From the NCBI RefSeq assembly GCF_006542335.1, contig NZ_CP032485.1, forward strand, positions 62,001 to 126,000: DNA of 64,000 bases. The letters run 5' to 3'. This DNA is from Neokomagataea tanensis (GTDB taxonomy: Bacteria > Pseudomonadota > Alphaproteobacteria > Acetobacterales > Acetobacteraceae). Numbering within the stretch: position 1 is the stretch's first letter; each line of letters begins with the position of its first letter. Shown here piece by piece: positions 45,349 through 55,030 of the stretch. Made by a program: the position numbers and the translations under genes. The notes under the pieces are model-generated. The model made no database searches. It saw only the letters and a list, made by a program, of their open reading frames with translations, and was not told the DNA's origin.

Positions 45349-47856
45349 ATGGGGCAGCCTGACCCTCAAAACCGGTCTCGACCCCTTCGGGTCACCTCCG
45401 ACAACGAGAATTTCGAGAGTCATTTGAACGCGAAAACGACCTCCGGTCCCTCCAAGCCAAAAACAACCACACCCCGCAAAAGAGGGCGCAAGGCCGTGCA
45501 AGATAGCGCTGCAACCTCTGCTCCGGACACACCTCCCTCTCTATCTGATGAGGTTGAGGCCGTAGATGCTCTGGCTGAAGCAGCTCAATCTTCCAGTGTC
45601 AAAACTGAGAAAAAAACGCCTGCAAAGCGCGCTACGCGCGCCAAAAAAGTGACTTCAGAAACAGTCGCCACTAACGAGACCACTGATATTTCGTTGCCCA
45701 TCAGCATCGAAGAGCAAGATGCCACTGTGGACGAAACGCCCGCACCAAAACGCCGTGGCCGTCCCCGCAAGAACGCTGCTGCCACAGAAGTCACAGCCCC
45801 AACAGAAAAAGAAGCGAAAACTACCGCAAAACGTGGTCGTCCAGCGCGCAGCAAACCCACGACACCCGCTGCTGAGCAACCTGTTGAACAGAGCACCACA
45901 CAACCTACTCGCCGTCGTGGCCGCCCTAAAAAAAGCGAAGCTACTGCCTCTGAAGTGTTACCTGCAGAAACCACTATTACTGACGACACTGCAGCAAACA
46001 ACAATGACGTCCTAGAGCAAGACGTAGTGAGCGCTCCTGTCGTAGCAGCCGCTAATACCACACCTGCGCCCCGTCGCCGTGGGCGCCCTAAAAAAACGCA
46101 GCCTGCCAAAGACGATAGCGCTCCAGAGACAGAAGCCCCAACGCCAACCCCCAAAACTCGCGCACGAAAGGCTTCTTCTGCGCAAACAGTCGCTGAAGAT
46201 ACGCTTGTTCAATCTTCAGAACTGTCTGTTCCTGATGTTGCGCCGAGTGTTGAAAACATTGCTGTTGATGCGACTGAGGAAAGCCACGCGGAAGCAAAAA
46301 TTGAGGAGGCATCCGCAGAGAGCAATCAGCCTCTTTTCTCCTCCCTGCCGTTGAGCGAGCCCATTATGCGGGCAATTCAGGAGCTGGGCTATCAACACCC
46401 AACCCCTATTCAAGCTCAAGCCATTCCGCAAATTATCAGTGGCCATGACGTCCTTGGCGTTGCGCAAACTGGCACCGGCAAGACCGCGTCATTTACGCTA
46501 CCAATGCTGGAAAAACTCTCAGGCTCACGGGCGCGAGCACGCATGCCGCGCTCTTTGATCTTGGAGCCTACACGAGAGCTGGCCCTGCAAGTTGCAGATA
46601 ATTTTAAACTGTACGGGAAGTACCTTCGCCTCTCTCACGCCCTTCTTATTGGCGGTGAGAGCATGGCGGAACAGCGCGAAGTTCTGAACCGTGGCGTCGA
46701 TGTTCTAATCGCGACGCCTGGCCGTTTGCTGGACCTTTTTGCACGCGGCGGCTTGCTAATGACACAGACCAGCCTGTTCGTGATTGATGAAGCGGACCGC
46801 ATGCTCGATATGGGCTTCATCCCGGATATTGAGAAAATCGTGACTCTGCTACCAGCACACAGGCAGACGCTGTTTTTCTCTGCGACAATGGCACCAGAAA
46901 TTCGCCGCCTAGCTGATGCGTTCCTGCGTAATCCAGTCGAGATTACTGTTTCCCGTCCGTCGTCAGTCGCTTCGACAATTGAAGAAACCTTGATTATCGT
47001 TGAGGAAGAAACGAAGCGCCGCGCACTACGCAAAGCTCTTCAAAACCTTAATGTCCAGAACGCTATTGTGTTCTGTAATCGTAAGCGCGACGTCGATATG
47101 CTTCAGCGCTACCTGACGAAGCATGGCTTTGCCGCTGGTCACCTCCATGGTGACCTCGCCCAGTCGCTTCGATTCGCAACGCTTGAGCGTTTTAAAGCCG
47201 GTGACCTTCAAATTCTGGTCTGTTCTGATGTCGCTGCTCGTGGAATCGACATTGGCGGCTTGTCTCACGTCGTGAATTACGATCTGCCTTTCAATGCTGA
47301 AGATTACGTTCACCGAATCGGTCGTACTGGCCGTGCTGGCAAAGAAGGGCATGCCCTCAGCATCGCTTCTCCGAAGGACCGTGAGCTGCTCAACGCGATT
47401 GAGACTTTGACAGGCAAGCCAATCGCACCAGTAACGTTCCAGAACATTGAAACCATAGGGTGGGACCACGTCCCAGCTGCTGCGCCCACACCGGCTGAGC
47501 CAGAAGCACCTGTTCCTACCGCTGAGGATGAAGAGTCCGCCCAAAACACAGATAACAAGAGACGCAAACGCCGCCGGGGTGGACGCAACAGACGTGGCCG
47601 GACGGACGAACCGTCATTTAACGAGTCTGATGTACAGCCCTCCAGTGTCCCCGTCCAAGAAGAGCCGATTAGAGCACGTGGCGTTTCAATAGAACTGGCA
47701 CCCGCCTTCGAAAACGATGCACCACGCACAGGTTTTGGTGGTGATACCCCAGCTTTCATGCTTATTCCCCGCCGCCGCCGTGGGGCTGCTCCAGTGCAGA
47801 ACGCAGATCGTAATGCACCAATCCAACATGATGGACGTCATTACGATGATGAATAA
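45349..47856 (+). CDS. DEAD-box RNA helicase with AT-hook-rich N-terminal extension
   Basis: 835 residues, about twice the core size. Residues 1-325 are a low-complexity Ala/Thr/Glu/Lys/Pro extension with four AT-hook-like cores: KRRGRPRK (134-141), KRGRPAR (161-167), RRRGRPKK (188-195) and RRRGRPKK (242-249), plus KRGRK near 45. The helicase core is RhlE-like: Q motif (FSSLPLSEPIMRAIQELGYQHPTPIQ), AQTGTGKT (372-379), PTRELALQ, TPGRLLDLF, DEAD (480-483), SAT (511-513), ARGIDIGG and HRIGRTGRAGKEG. A basic tail (KRRKRRRGGRNRRGR) follows. RNA unwinding in ribosome assembly or decay is inferred. The first 25 residues may not be real: a TTG at 45424 with GAGAG upstream is an alternative start. Confidence 0.93.
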   Translation: MGQPDPQNRSRPLRVTSDNENFESHLNAKTTSGPSKPKTTTPRKRGRKAVQDSAATSAPDTPPSLSDEVEAVDALAEAAQSSSVKTEKKTPAKRATRAKKVTSETVATNETTDISLPISIEEQDATVDETPAPKRRGRPRKNAAATEVTAPTEKEAKTTAKRGRPARSKPTTPAAEQPVEQSTTQPTRRRGRPKKSEATASEVLPAETTITDDTAANNNDVLEQDVVSAPVVAAANTTPAPRRRGRPKKTQPAKDDSAPETEAPTPTPKTRARKASSAQTVAEDTLVQSSELSVPDVAPSVENIAVDATEESHAEAKIEEASAESNQPLFSSLPLSEPIMRAIQELGYQHPTPIQAQAIPQIISGHDVLGVAQTGTGKTASFTLPMLEKLSGSRARARMPRSLILEPTRELALQVADNFKLYGKYLRLSHALLIGGESMAEQREVLNRGVDVLIATPGRLLDLFARGGLLMTQTSLFVIDEADRMLDMGFIPDIEKIVTLLPAHRQTLFFSATMAPEIRRLADAFLRNPVEITVSRPSSVASTIEETLIIVEEETKRRALRKALQNLNVQNAIVFCNRKRDVDMLQRYLTKHGFAAGHLHGDLAQSLRFATLERFKAGDLQILVCSDVAARGIDIGGLSHVVNYDLPFNAEDYVHRIGRTGRAGKEGHALSIASPKDRELLNAIETLTGKPIAPVTFQNIETIGWDHVPAAAPTPAEPEAPVPTAEDEESAQNTDNKRRKRRRGGRNRRGRTDEPSFNESDVQPSSVPVQEEPIRARGVSIELAPAFENDAPRTGFGGDTPAFMLIPRRRRGAAPVQNADRNAPIQHDGRHYDDE

Positions 47857-49171
47857 TGCAATGAGTGGTGTTCTGAACGCTAAAATTGAAGGTCTAGGCA
47901 CGACAGGCGACGGTGTGTTTTACCACGACGGTAAAACATACTTCCTGCCCAACACCTTACCCGGGGAAACCGTTTCATTCCGTTTTACGGGTGATACACC
48001 TGAGTTGATAGACATCCTTGAGGCTTCGAACAGTCGCGTCCAGCCTTCCTGTACAATCATTAACGACTGTGGCGGCTGCGCAGTGCAGCACATGACACTC
48101 CCTGCATTACTGTCATGGAAAACCGACCGTATCACACGTCTGCTTAGCAGTGTGTTTTCGGACGTTCCCGAGCCAGCCCATTACCAAACACCCCCACGTA
48201 CACGGCGCAGAATGGACCTTGCTGTTCAGCGCATACCCGGTGGTGTGCATATAGGCCTGCATGCCCGCAACGGTGACCCCGTGGATATGATTGCGTGCGA
48301 CGTTCTGGCCCCTGAGCTTTTTGAACTTCTAACGCCCCTACGCGATGTTTTGGCTGGTTTGGGAGCCCTAACAGGACGTGCCGATCTCCAAATAAACCTG
48401 CTGGATACCGGGCCTGACCTTACCCTATCAACGCCAACAGCCCTGTCCTCAGCCGACCGTGCGAAACTAGCAGCCTTCGCGCGTGAGCATAATATCCGCC
48501 GCATTGCTTGGACGCCGATCGGCAAGCGCGAAATCGAAACTGTTGCGCAGTCCCGCGCTCCCACGATTCGCTTTGGCTCCGCCGATGTAACGCCACCTCC
48601 CGCTGCTTTTTTACAAGCATCGAGAGAGGCCGAGCGCGTGATCCAAGATGCCGTCCTTGCGGGCTTACCTGCACTCAACAAAAAAGATATTATTGTTGAG
48701 CTTTACGCAGGCTGCGGTACGCTCACCTTACCAATGTCCGATAATGGTCGGGTTATCGCGTATGAAGGTGATGTCTCTGCAGCGGCAAGTCTGCGGACGG
48801 CCTCAGGCGGACGCCGCATTGACGCCCACACGCGCGACCTTGTTCGCCAGCCATTACTACCGCCAGACCTTAAAACAGCACGAGTTGTTGTCCTAGACCC
48901 GCCATACACTGGCGCTGGCCCTCAAATCGAGCCACTCGCACGTTCAACTGTTAAAGATCTTGTCTATGTTAGCTGCAATCCAGCTGCGCTCAAGAAAGAT
49001 CTGCAAACGCTTCACAAAGCTGGTTTTGAACTGATCAGCAGCACTGTAGTGGACCAGTTCCTTTGGTCCACTGAAGTTGAGACAGTCGTCGTGCTCTCAC
49101 GGGATCCCAAAAGGATCAAACGTGAAAGCTCTCGCCGCAGCCGCAGCGCCCCTTCTCATTCGGATTCTTAA
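47846..49171 (+). CDS. RumA/TrmA-family RNA (uracil-5)-methyltransferase
   Basis: About 441 residues. The TRAM-like N-terminus (IEGLGTTGDGVFY) is followed by an Fe-S motif, Cys in SCTIINDCGGCAVQHM plus a later Cys in MIACDVLAPELF, matching the four cluster ligands of RumA/RlmD. The SAM-binding region reads VELYAGCGTLTLPMS, then VVLDPPYTGAG and YVSCNPAALKKDL with the catalytic Cys; the acid is in the C-terminal TEVETVVVLSR. Probably methylates U in 23S rRNA. Several ATGs (47846, 47849, 47861) are possible; all overlap or abut the helicase stop, so the two are coupled. Its last 56 bases overlap the convergent A-type carrier gene. Confidence 0.88.
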   Translation: MMNNAMSGVLNAKIEGLGTTGDGVFYHDGKTYFLPNTLPGETVSFRFTGDTPELIDILEASNSRVQPSCTIINDCGGCAVQHMTLPALLSWKTDRITRLLSSVFSDVPEPAHYQTPPRTRRRMDLAVQRIPGGVHIGLHARNGDPVDMIACDVLAPELFELLTPLRDVLAGLGALTGRADLQINLLDTGPDLTLSTPTALSSADRAKLAAFAREHNIRRIAWTPIGKREIETVAQSRAPTIRFGSADVTPPPAAFLQASREAERVIQDAVLAGLPALNKKDIIVELYAGCGTLTLPMSDNGRVIAYEGDVSAAASLRTASGGRRIDAHTRDLVRQPLLPPDLKTARVVVLDPPYTGAGPQIEPLARSTVKDLVYVSCNPAALKKDLQTLHKAGFELISSTVVDQFLWSTEVETVVVLSRDPKRIKRESSRRSRSAPSHSDS

Positions 49172-49469
49172 ACGTAAACCCTGATTCGAGGTCTTTGACC
49201 TCGTAATCCATCACACTTCCGATCAGGAACAATGTGGCCTTGCGATCTACAAGCAAGGTCACACCCTGGTCATCAACGCGTTCATCCGTTGGGGCCGCCT
49301 CCGCTACAAACTCCATCTCATAAGACAAGCCAGAGCACCCTCGCGTGCCAACGCGCACGCGCAGTAGCTCGCCTTTATGAGCCCCTTGATACAGAGCTTG
49401 AAGCCGCGTCGCAGCGCGCTCAGTTAAGCTCATCATTGCGGGCAATTGGCGGGAAACTGTTGCAGACAT
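49116..49469 (-). CDS. sufA: A-type iron-sulfur carrier protein (HesB/IscA/SufA)
   Basis: 117 residues from ATG 49469 (GGAAG upstream). Receives Fe-S clusters from SufBCD and passes them to apoproteins. The three cluster-binding Cys are present: GTRGCSGLSY and the C-terminal GRCGCGESF. MSLTERAATRL is the usual start of the fold. A preceding 10-residue segment (SATVSRQLPA) is extra. Last gene of the suf run; ErpA-type function is equally possible. Its 3' end overlaps the convergent methyltransferase. Confidence 0.9.
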   Translation of the reverse strand: MSATVSRQLPAMMSLTERAATRLQALYQGAHKGELLRVRVGTRGCSGLSYEMEFVAEAAPTDERVDDQGVTLLVDRKATLFLIGSVMDYEVKDLESGFTFKNPNEKGRCGCGESFHV

Positions 49470-49488
49470 GCCAGTAAACTTCCGAATT

Positions 49489-49845
49489 TTAGAACATGTT
49501 AAGCGCAAGACGCGCATCATCACTCATGCGGCTAATATCCCACGGCGGGTCCCATACAATCTCCACCGTGACATCGGTCGCTTCAGGCACGTGTGTAATA
49601 GCCTCACGCACCATTTCAGGCAGTTCTTGGGCGCTGGGGCAGTTTGGAGCCGTGAGCGTCATTTCGACATGAACTCGACCGTCGTCATGTAAATCTATCG
49701 CGTAGATTAAGCCAAGCTCATAGATATTCACCGGTATTTCCGGGTCATACACAGTAGCGATAGCCGCGATGACAGCATCTTGGTCTGGCGCCACACCGCT
49801 CTGCGTTGCTGGAAAATCAGCAGTTTCTTGAGGTTGATCGCTCAT
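49489..49845 (-). CDS. sufT: SufT / MIP18-family (DUF59) Fe-S maturation protein
   Basis: 118 residues. DUF59 proteins help mature Fe-S enzymes and act with Suf. Seen: DAVIAAIATVYDPEIPVNIYELGLIY (the DPE-NIxxLG motif), VEMTLTAPNCPSAQELPEMV with the conserved Cys in a TxxxCP motif, and EIVWDPPWDISRMSDDARLALNMF. It lies eight bases after sufS and twenty before the A-type carrier, inside the suf operon. Confidence 0.93.
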   Translation of the reverse strand: MSDQPQETADFPATQSGVAPDQDAVIAAIATVYDPEIPVNIYELGLIYAIDLHDDGRVHVEMTLTAPNCPSAQELPEMVREAITHVPEATDVTVEIVWDPPWDISRMSDDARLALNMF

Positions 49846-49852
49846 ATTTCTC

Positions 49853-51064
49853 TCAACTCAACATCATATGTGCGCGCTCTAGGCCGGTGCACAAAGCATC
49901 AATATCTTCTTTTTGGGAATAAATACCAAAGCTGGCACGAGCGGTCGCATGAAGCCCTAACTTGCGGATCAAAGGCTCTGCGCAGTGCTGACCCGCACGA
50001 ATAGCAATTCCTTGCTGATCCAAAAGCGTCGCCAAATCGTGTGGATGCGCGTTTTGCATCACGAACGAAATCACACCACCGCGCTTTTCTGGTGCACCAA
50101 GTACAGTCACACCGTCCAAAGCACTCAGGCGCTCAATGGCATAATCCGTCAGAGTTTTCTCATGCTCTTCAATGGAAGCGTAACCGACGCGCTCGACAAA
50201 ACGGATAGCCTCTGCAAGGCCAATTACTTCCAAAATCGCAGGTGTACCTGCCTCGAAGCGGTGCGGCACTCCAGCCCATGTTGCCCGATCAAAGGAAACA
50301 CTTTGGATCATCTCGCCACCACCCATGAAAGGCGGCATGGCATCAAGCAGGGCTCGTTTGCCCCACAAAACGCCTATCCCTGTGGGACCGTAAAGTTTGT
50401 GACCTGTAAAGGTAAAGAAATCCGCACCAATTTCTTGCACGTCGACCGCGCTGTGAACCACGGATTGAGAGCCGTCGAAAAGGATTTTAGCCCCATAGCG
50501 GTGCGCCAGATCGGCCAGCTTACGTGCTGGCGTAACAGTACCAAGGACGTTGGACATCTGCGTAACTGCAACCAGAGCCACTTTGCCATCAGACAAAAGG
50601 GCTTCGTAGGCTGCCAAGTCCAAATCACCATTGTCTTGAATAGGGGCAACGCGCAGTTCAATGCCAATGCGATCGCGCAGCATAAGCCACGGAACGATGT
50701 TCGCGTGGTGCTCCAATTCGGAAATCAACACGGCTTGCCCAGGCTGTAACTGCCCACCGAAGCTGTGCGCCACAAGATTGATCGCTTCTGTGCTGTTGCG
50801 CGTAAAAACGATTTCGTGGCGGTCAGGCGCATTCAAAAAGCGCGCGACAACGTCCCGTCCACCCTCATAAGCTTCCGTAGTACGCTCGCTCATCCAGTGC
50901 AAACCACGATGGATATTAGCGTACTGGTGGTACGCTGCCTCCTGCATGGCCTCTATTACACATTTTGGCTTCTGCGCTGAGGCCGCACTGTCTAGAAAGA
51001 CAAGCGGCTTACCGTGAACTTTTTCCGAGAGAATAGGAAATTGTGCGCGCAATTCGGGTGTCAC
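49853..51064 (-). CDS. sufS: Cysteine desulfurase SufS
   Basis: 403 residues, PLP enzyme giving persulfide sulfur to SufBCD. Motifs: VFLDSAASAQKPKCVIEAM, HRGLHWMSERTTEAYEGGR, EHHANIVPW, DGSQSVVHSAVDVQEIGADFFTFTGHKLYGPTGIGVLWG (PLP Lys in TGHKLYGP) and IRAGQHCAEPLIRKLG with the active-site Cys near residue 359. The short loop around that Cys marks a group II (SufS) desulfurase, which normally needs SufE or SufU; neither is next to it. GTG start shares four bases with the sufD stop. Confidence 0.96.
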   Translation of the reverse strand: MTPELRAQFPILSEKVHGKPLVFLDSAASAQKPKCVIEAMQEAAYHQYANIHRGLHWMSERTTEAYEGGRDVVARFLNAPDRHEIVFTRNSTEAINLVAHSFGGQLQPGQAVLISELEHHANIVPWLMLRDRIGIELRVAPIQDNGDLDLAAYEALLSDGKVALVAVTQMSNVLGTVTPARKLADLAHRYGAKILFDGSQSVVHSAVDVQEIGADFFTFTGHKLYGPTGIGVLWGKRALLDAMPPFMGGGEMIQSVSFDRATWAGVPHRFEAGTPAILEVIGLAEAIRFVERVGYASIEEHEKTLTDYAIERLSALDGVTVLGAPEKRGGVISFVMQNAHPHDLATLLDQQGIAIRAGQHCAEPLIRKLGLHATARASFGIYSQKEDIDALCTGLERAHMMLS

Positions 51065-52260
51065 TGGGCAAAGCTCCGTAAAAGCAACTCACGCAGCGTC
51101 TCATCTTCGACGAGTTCCAGAGCATCCAGTAAGAACGCCCGGACTAGAATACCACGCGCTTCATCAGCAGGCACACCACGCGAACGAAGATAAAAAAGCT
51201 GTTCTTCGTCTAGGGCGCCAACAGTCGCACCGTGGCTGCACTTCACGTCATCAGCGTAAATTTCCAGCTCTGGCTTGCTGTTAATTTGCGCTTTTTCTGA
51301 CAACAAGAGTGCTTGGTTCATCTGGTAGCCATCGGTTTTCTGCGCAATCCGATCAACCAAAATTTTACCTTGGAAGACCCCTTGCCCAGCCTCAGATAAC
51401 ACCGTCTTAACTGTCTGGCGGGAGTTACAATCTGGCGCTGCATGATGAATGAATGACGTCAGATCATTCAAACGCTGCCCATCAACAGATTGTACACCAT
51501 TCACATGCACTTCTGCGTGGCTCTCAGCCAAAGTAGCCGCGACCTCGTGGCGCGCGAGCGCTCCCCCTTGGTTAAGGGTAAAGCTGTCATAGCTTCCCTT
51601 GCCCGAAACAACAGCAGAGACAAACGCCAAGTGGAAAGCATCAACGCTTTCGCGCTGAATTTTAACGTGACGAAGCTTTGCACCTTGAGCAACATCGATG
51701 CTCAAACGCGGGTTCGTCAGGTAACGCCCGTTTCCTGCATTGACTTCATACAGCGTCAGGGAAGCGCCTGCTTCAAGGACAATACGATGGTGCAAGTGGG
51801 CAGAAACATCGTTTCCGGCGGTCAAATGAACCAAAGTTAAAAGCCCAGCATCCTCCCCTGCAGGGATGCGTATGCTCAGGCCGTCAGTCGCCAACGTGTC
51901 GTTCAGCAGGACGGAGAAACGCCCAGCCGCATCGCGCTCCGCAGGTTGCGTTTTTGAGACCTGAACCAACGCAGGTAACTCAATCTGAGCAGGCTTACCA
52001 TTAGCGAAAACAGCTTTGCCGCCGCTTTCCGGCAACGGCAAAGTTTGAAGAAGCTCCGAAACAACTTCCGTTTCCAAAGCGGGAGCTGCAGACCATGCAA
52101 CGTCCGATATGGCGCGCAATGGTGTGTAACACCATGCCTCTACACGACGTGTCGGAACGCCTACCTGCTTTAACGCCTGCGCCGCATTGCTCCCTGCCTC
52201 AGCGGCTCGCGCAACAAACGCGTCAAGCGCTGGGGCTGCCGGCAAGGTTGTGTCTGTCAT
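51061..52260 (-). CDS. sufD: Fe-S assembly scaffold subunit SufD
   Basis: 399 residues. Beta-helix partner of SufB in the SufBC2D scaffold. Seen: RRVEAWCYTPLRAI (WKYT-like), VNGVQSVDGQRLNDLTSFIHHAAPDCNSRQTVKTVLSEAGQGVFQGKILVDRIAQKTDGYQMNQALLLSEKAQINSKPELEIYADDVKCSHGATVGALDEEQLFYLRSRG in pieces, where the conserved CSHGAT holds the His that works with SufB. ATGA overlaps tie it to sufC and sufS. Confidence 0.93.
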   Translation of the reverse strand: MTDTTLPAAPALDAFVARAAEAGSNAAQALKQVGVPTRRVEAWCYTPLRAISDVAWSAAPALETEVVSELLQTLPLPESGGKAVFANGKPAQIELPALVQVSKTQPAERDAAGRFSVLLNDTLATDGLSIRIPAGEDAGLLTLVHLTAGNDVSAHLHHRIVLEAGASLTLYEVNAGNGRYLTNPRLSIDVAQGAKLRHVKIQRESVDAFHLAFVSAVVSGKGSYDSFTLNQGGALARHEVAATLAESHAEVHVNGVQSVDGQRLNDLTSFIHHAAPDCNSRQTVKTVLSEAGQGVFQGKILVDRIAQKTDGYQMNQALLLSEKAQINSKPELEIYADDVKCSHGATVGALDEEQLFYLRSRGVPADEARGILVRAFLLDALELVEDETLRELLLRSFAQ

Positions 52261-53027
52261 AGTGCAGCCTCAAGGAACTGTGCGTAGCCCTGCTTTTCAA
52301 GCGTCTTGGCCACTTCTGGCCCACCACTGTGAATGATGCGTCCCTTCGCCATGACATGCACACGGTCCGGCACCAAATGATCCAGCAAACGCTGATGATG
52401 TGTAATCACAAGGGCTGAGAATTCAGGACCGCGCAGGGAATTGACGCCGTCCGCAACGATGCGCAGAGCGTCAATATCTAGACCGCTATCGGTTTCATCG
52501 AGGATAGCAAGTGAAGGCTGCAACAAGCGCATTTGGAGCACTTCGTTGCGCTTCTTTTCGCCACCTGAGAAGCCAACATTAACGGCGCGCTTCAACATTT
52601 CGTCTGACATGGACAGGCGCTTGGTTTCAGCGCGGACAGCCTTCAGAAACGCGACAGCGTCGAGTTCGTCCTGCTCACGCGCCCGGCGTACCGCATTAAC
52701 AGCCGTGCGTAAAAAGTTAGCATTGTTTACGCCAGGCAACTCGACAGGCGCTTGGAACGCGAGGAACACACCCAAAGCAGCGCGTTCTTCCGGCTCCAAC
52801 GCGAGGAGATCTTCCCCTTTGAAAAGGGCAGAACCACCAGTAACCTCATAATCTTCACGCCCGGACAGGACGTAAGACAGCGTTGACTTACCCGAGCCAT
52901 TCGGCCCCATAATCGCGTGGACTTCGCCCTTAGGAATGCTGAGGTCAATTCCTTTTAGAATGTCCTTAGGCGTACCATCGGCATCGATACGGGCCTCGAG
53001 GCCCCGGATTTCAAGAAATTCTGACAT
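52257..53027 (-). CDS. sufC: Fe-S assembly ATPase SufC
   Basis: 256 residues. Cytoplasmic ABC-type ATPase that drives conformational change in SufBD. Walker A GPNGSGKSTLSYVLSG, Q loop FQAPVELPGVNN (the ELPG hallmark of SufC), signature NVGFSGGEKKRNEVLQM, Walker B LAILDETDSGLDIDAL and H loop ITHHQRLL. No membrane domain is nearby, as expected. It sits between sufB and sufD with overlapping ends. Confidence 0.97.
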   Translation of the reverse strand: MSEFLEIRGLEARIDADGTPKDILKGIDLSIPKGEVHAIMGPNGSGKSTLSYVLSGREDYEVTGGSALFKGEDLLALEPEERAALGVFLAFQAPVELPGVNNANFLRTAVNAVRRAREQDELDAVAFLKAVRAETKRLSMSDEMLKRAVNVGFSGGEKKRNEVLQMRLLQPSLAILDETDSGLDIDALRIVADGVNSLRGPEFSALVITHHQRLLDHLVPDRVHVMAKGRIIHSGGPEVAKTLEKQGYAQFLEAAL

Positions 53028-53029
53028 AG

Positions 53030-54514
53030 TTAACCTACACTTCCCTCGAGGCTGATCTGGAGCAATTTCTGCGCTTCAACTGCAAATTCCATTGGCAGTT
53101 CTTTGAGCACTTCACGGCAGAAGCCGTTGACGATCAGACCCACAGAGTCTTCTTCTGACAAACCGCGTGAGCGGCAATAAAAGAGCTGATCTTCAGAGAT
53201 TTTGGACGTCGTGGCTTCGTGTTCAATACGCGCCGTCATGTTGCGGTTTTCGATGTAAGGTACGGTATGTGCCCCACAACGATCGCCAATCAACAAACTA
53301 TCGCACTGCGTAAAGTTCCGCGCCTGACGTGCGCGCGGCTGCATTCGAACCAGACCACGATATGTGCTGTCGGACTCCCCTGCGGAGATTGTTTTGGCGA
53401 TGATGGTCGAACGGGTATTGGCGCCCAAATGGATCATCTTCGTACCTGTATCGGCCTGTTGGTGGCCGTTGGTAACAGCTACAGAGTAGAATTCACCCAC
53501 TGAACCCTCACCCGCCAAAATGCAGGATGGGTATTTCCACGTAATTGCCGAGCCTGTCTCAACCTGTGTCCAAGAAATCTTAGCCCGTGCACCACGGCAG
53601 ATGCCACGCTTGGTTACAAAGTTATAGATACCACCACGGCCATTTTCATCGCCCGGATACCAATTTTGTACCGTCGAGTATTTAATGGATGCATCATCCA
53701 TGGCAACAAGTTCGACAACCGCTGCATGGAGCTGGTTCTCATCGCGCTGTGGCGCTGTGCATCCTTCGAGATAAGAAACGCTGGCGCGCTCTTCGGCAAT
53801 GATGAGCGTACGCTCAAACTGCCCCGTGTTACGAGCATTGATACGGAAATAGGTCGACAGCTCCATCGGGCATCGAACACCCTTTGGAACATACACAAAC
53901 GAACCATCCGTAAAGACCGCAGAGTTCAGGGCCGCGAAGAAATTATCTCCAACGGGAACCACTGTACCAAGATATTTCTGTACCAGCTCGGAGTGCTCGC
54001 GGATCGCTTCCGAGATTGGACAGAAAATTACACCTGCTTCTTGGAGCGTTTTACGGAACGTCGTCGCTACGGACACGCTGTCGAAAACCGCATCAACTGC
54101 AACTGGTGGACGCGCCGTCTCAGCACCTTCGACACCAGCGAGGATTGCCTGCTCATGGAGCGGAATACCCAAACGCTCATACGTACGCAGCAGCTGCGGA
54201 TCCACCTCTTCAAGGCTTTTTGGCCCGGGCTTCTTCTTCGGCTGTGCGAAATAATGCGCATCTTGATAATCAATCGGCGGATGGCTGACCTTGGCCCATT
54301 CAGGCTCTTTCATCTCTAGCCAAGCGCTATACGCCTGCAGACGCCATTGCAGCATCCACTCAGGCTCACCTTTGCGCTCTGAAATCAGACGGATGGTATC
54401 TTCGTTCAACCCTTTCGGGGCGATTTCCATCTCGATGTCAGTTTCAAAGCCCCATTCATAACTGGACTTGGCGAGCTTTTCGACGGCCTCACGAGTTTCA
54501 GTAACGGCTGGCAT
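53030..54514 (-). CDS. sufB: Fe-S assembly scaffold subunit SufB
   Basis: 494 residues, usual length. Cluster assembly occurs on SufB. Seen: [93 protein letters not shown] (the assembly-site Cys in EGCTAP), [21 protein letters not shown] and [38 protein letters not shown], quoted here only as landmarks. First structural gene after the Rrf2 regulator, 11 bases apart. Confidence 0.95.
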   Translation of the reverse strand: MPAVTETREAVEKLAKSSYEWGFETDIEMEIAPKGLNEDTIRLISERKGEPEWMLQWRLQAYSAWLEMKEPEWAKVSHPPIDYQDAHYFAQPKKKPGPKSLEEVDPQLLRTYERLGIPLHEQAILAGVEGAETARPPVAVDAVFDSVSVATTFRKTLQEAGVIFCPISEAIREHSELVQKYLGTVVPVGDNFFAALNSAVFTDGSFVYVPKGVRCPMELSTYFRINARNTGQFERTLIIAEERASVSYLEGCTAPQRDENQLHAAVVELVAMDDASIKYSTVQNWYPGDENGRGGIYNFVTKRGICRGARAKISWTQVETGSAITWKYPSCILAGEGSVGEFYSVAVTNGHQQADTGTKMIHLGANTRSTIIAKTISAGESDSTYRGLVRMQPRARQARNFTQCDSLLIGDRCGAHTVPYIENRNMTARIEHEATTSKISEDQLFYCRSRGLSEEDSVGLIVNGFCREVLKELPMEFAVEAQKLLQISLEGSVG

Positions 54515-54525
54515 GATCTTCGTCC

Positions 54526-55011
54526 TTACTTCACCGGTTCGACGATGGCAGGTGCGTCACATTCACCTCCCACAGACAAACCGCTACGGGCACTCGATGT
54601 AAGATCGGTCTGCCCTTTCATATCGGCAAGTGTAATACGGTTCAGTGTTGCGAGAATGGCGTCATTTACCATGTCCCACTGCCCTGAGAGACCACAGAGC
54701 GCACTATGCTCGCACTCGCGGCCATCGCAGCACGCTGTGATGGAAATTGGTCCATCAACTGCTGCAATCACCGCTGCAATGCTTACTTCCGCCAACGGCC
54801 TAGCAAGACGATACCCGCCGCGTGCACCGCGATGGGATATGACGAGTTGATGTCCCGCCAGCCCTTTTAGCAGTTTTGCCACTGTAGGTTCAGGCACGCC
54901 CGTTTCTTGGGCAAGTGCTGCCGCCGTGACCAGTTCGTCATAGCGGCCAAGCCGTACGAGAACGACCGTGGCATAATCAGCAAGTTTGGATAGCCTGAGC
55001 ATCACACCCAC
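54526..55011 (-). CDS. Rrf2-family Fe-S-responsive regulator of the suf operon
   Basis: 161 residues from GTG 55011; ATG 55002 (reading [15 protein letters not shown]) is the better match to the family start. Winged helix: [53 protein letters not shown]. The cluster-binding region has Cys at 94, 95, 100 and 106 ([14 protein letters not shown]), like IscR/SufR-type Rrf2 proteins that sense [2Fe-2S] or [4Fe-4S]. Directly upstream of sufB on the same strand, so autoregulation of the operon is expected. A palindrome lies just before the start. Confidence 0.92.
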   Translation of the reverse strand: MGVMLRLSKLADYATVVLVRLGRYDELVTAAALAQETGVPEPTVAKLLKGLAGHQLVISHRGARGGYRLARPLAEVSIAAVIAAVDGPISITACCDGRECEHSALCGLSGQWDMVNDAILATLNRITLADMKGQTDLTSSARSGLSVGGECDAPAIVEPVK

Positions 55012-55030
55012 TCAAACATTGAATTCGCAT

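Noticed and set aside
45585..46154. A 189-residue minus-strand frame opposite the helicase N-terminus
   Set aside because: It is the complement of the repetitive AT-hook region and reads as Val/Ser/Gly/Arg low complexity.
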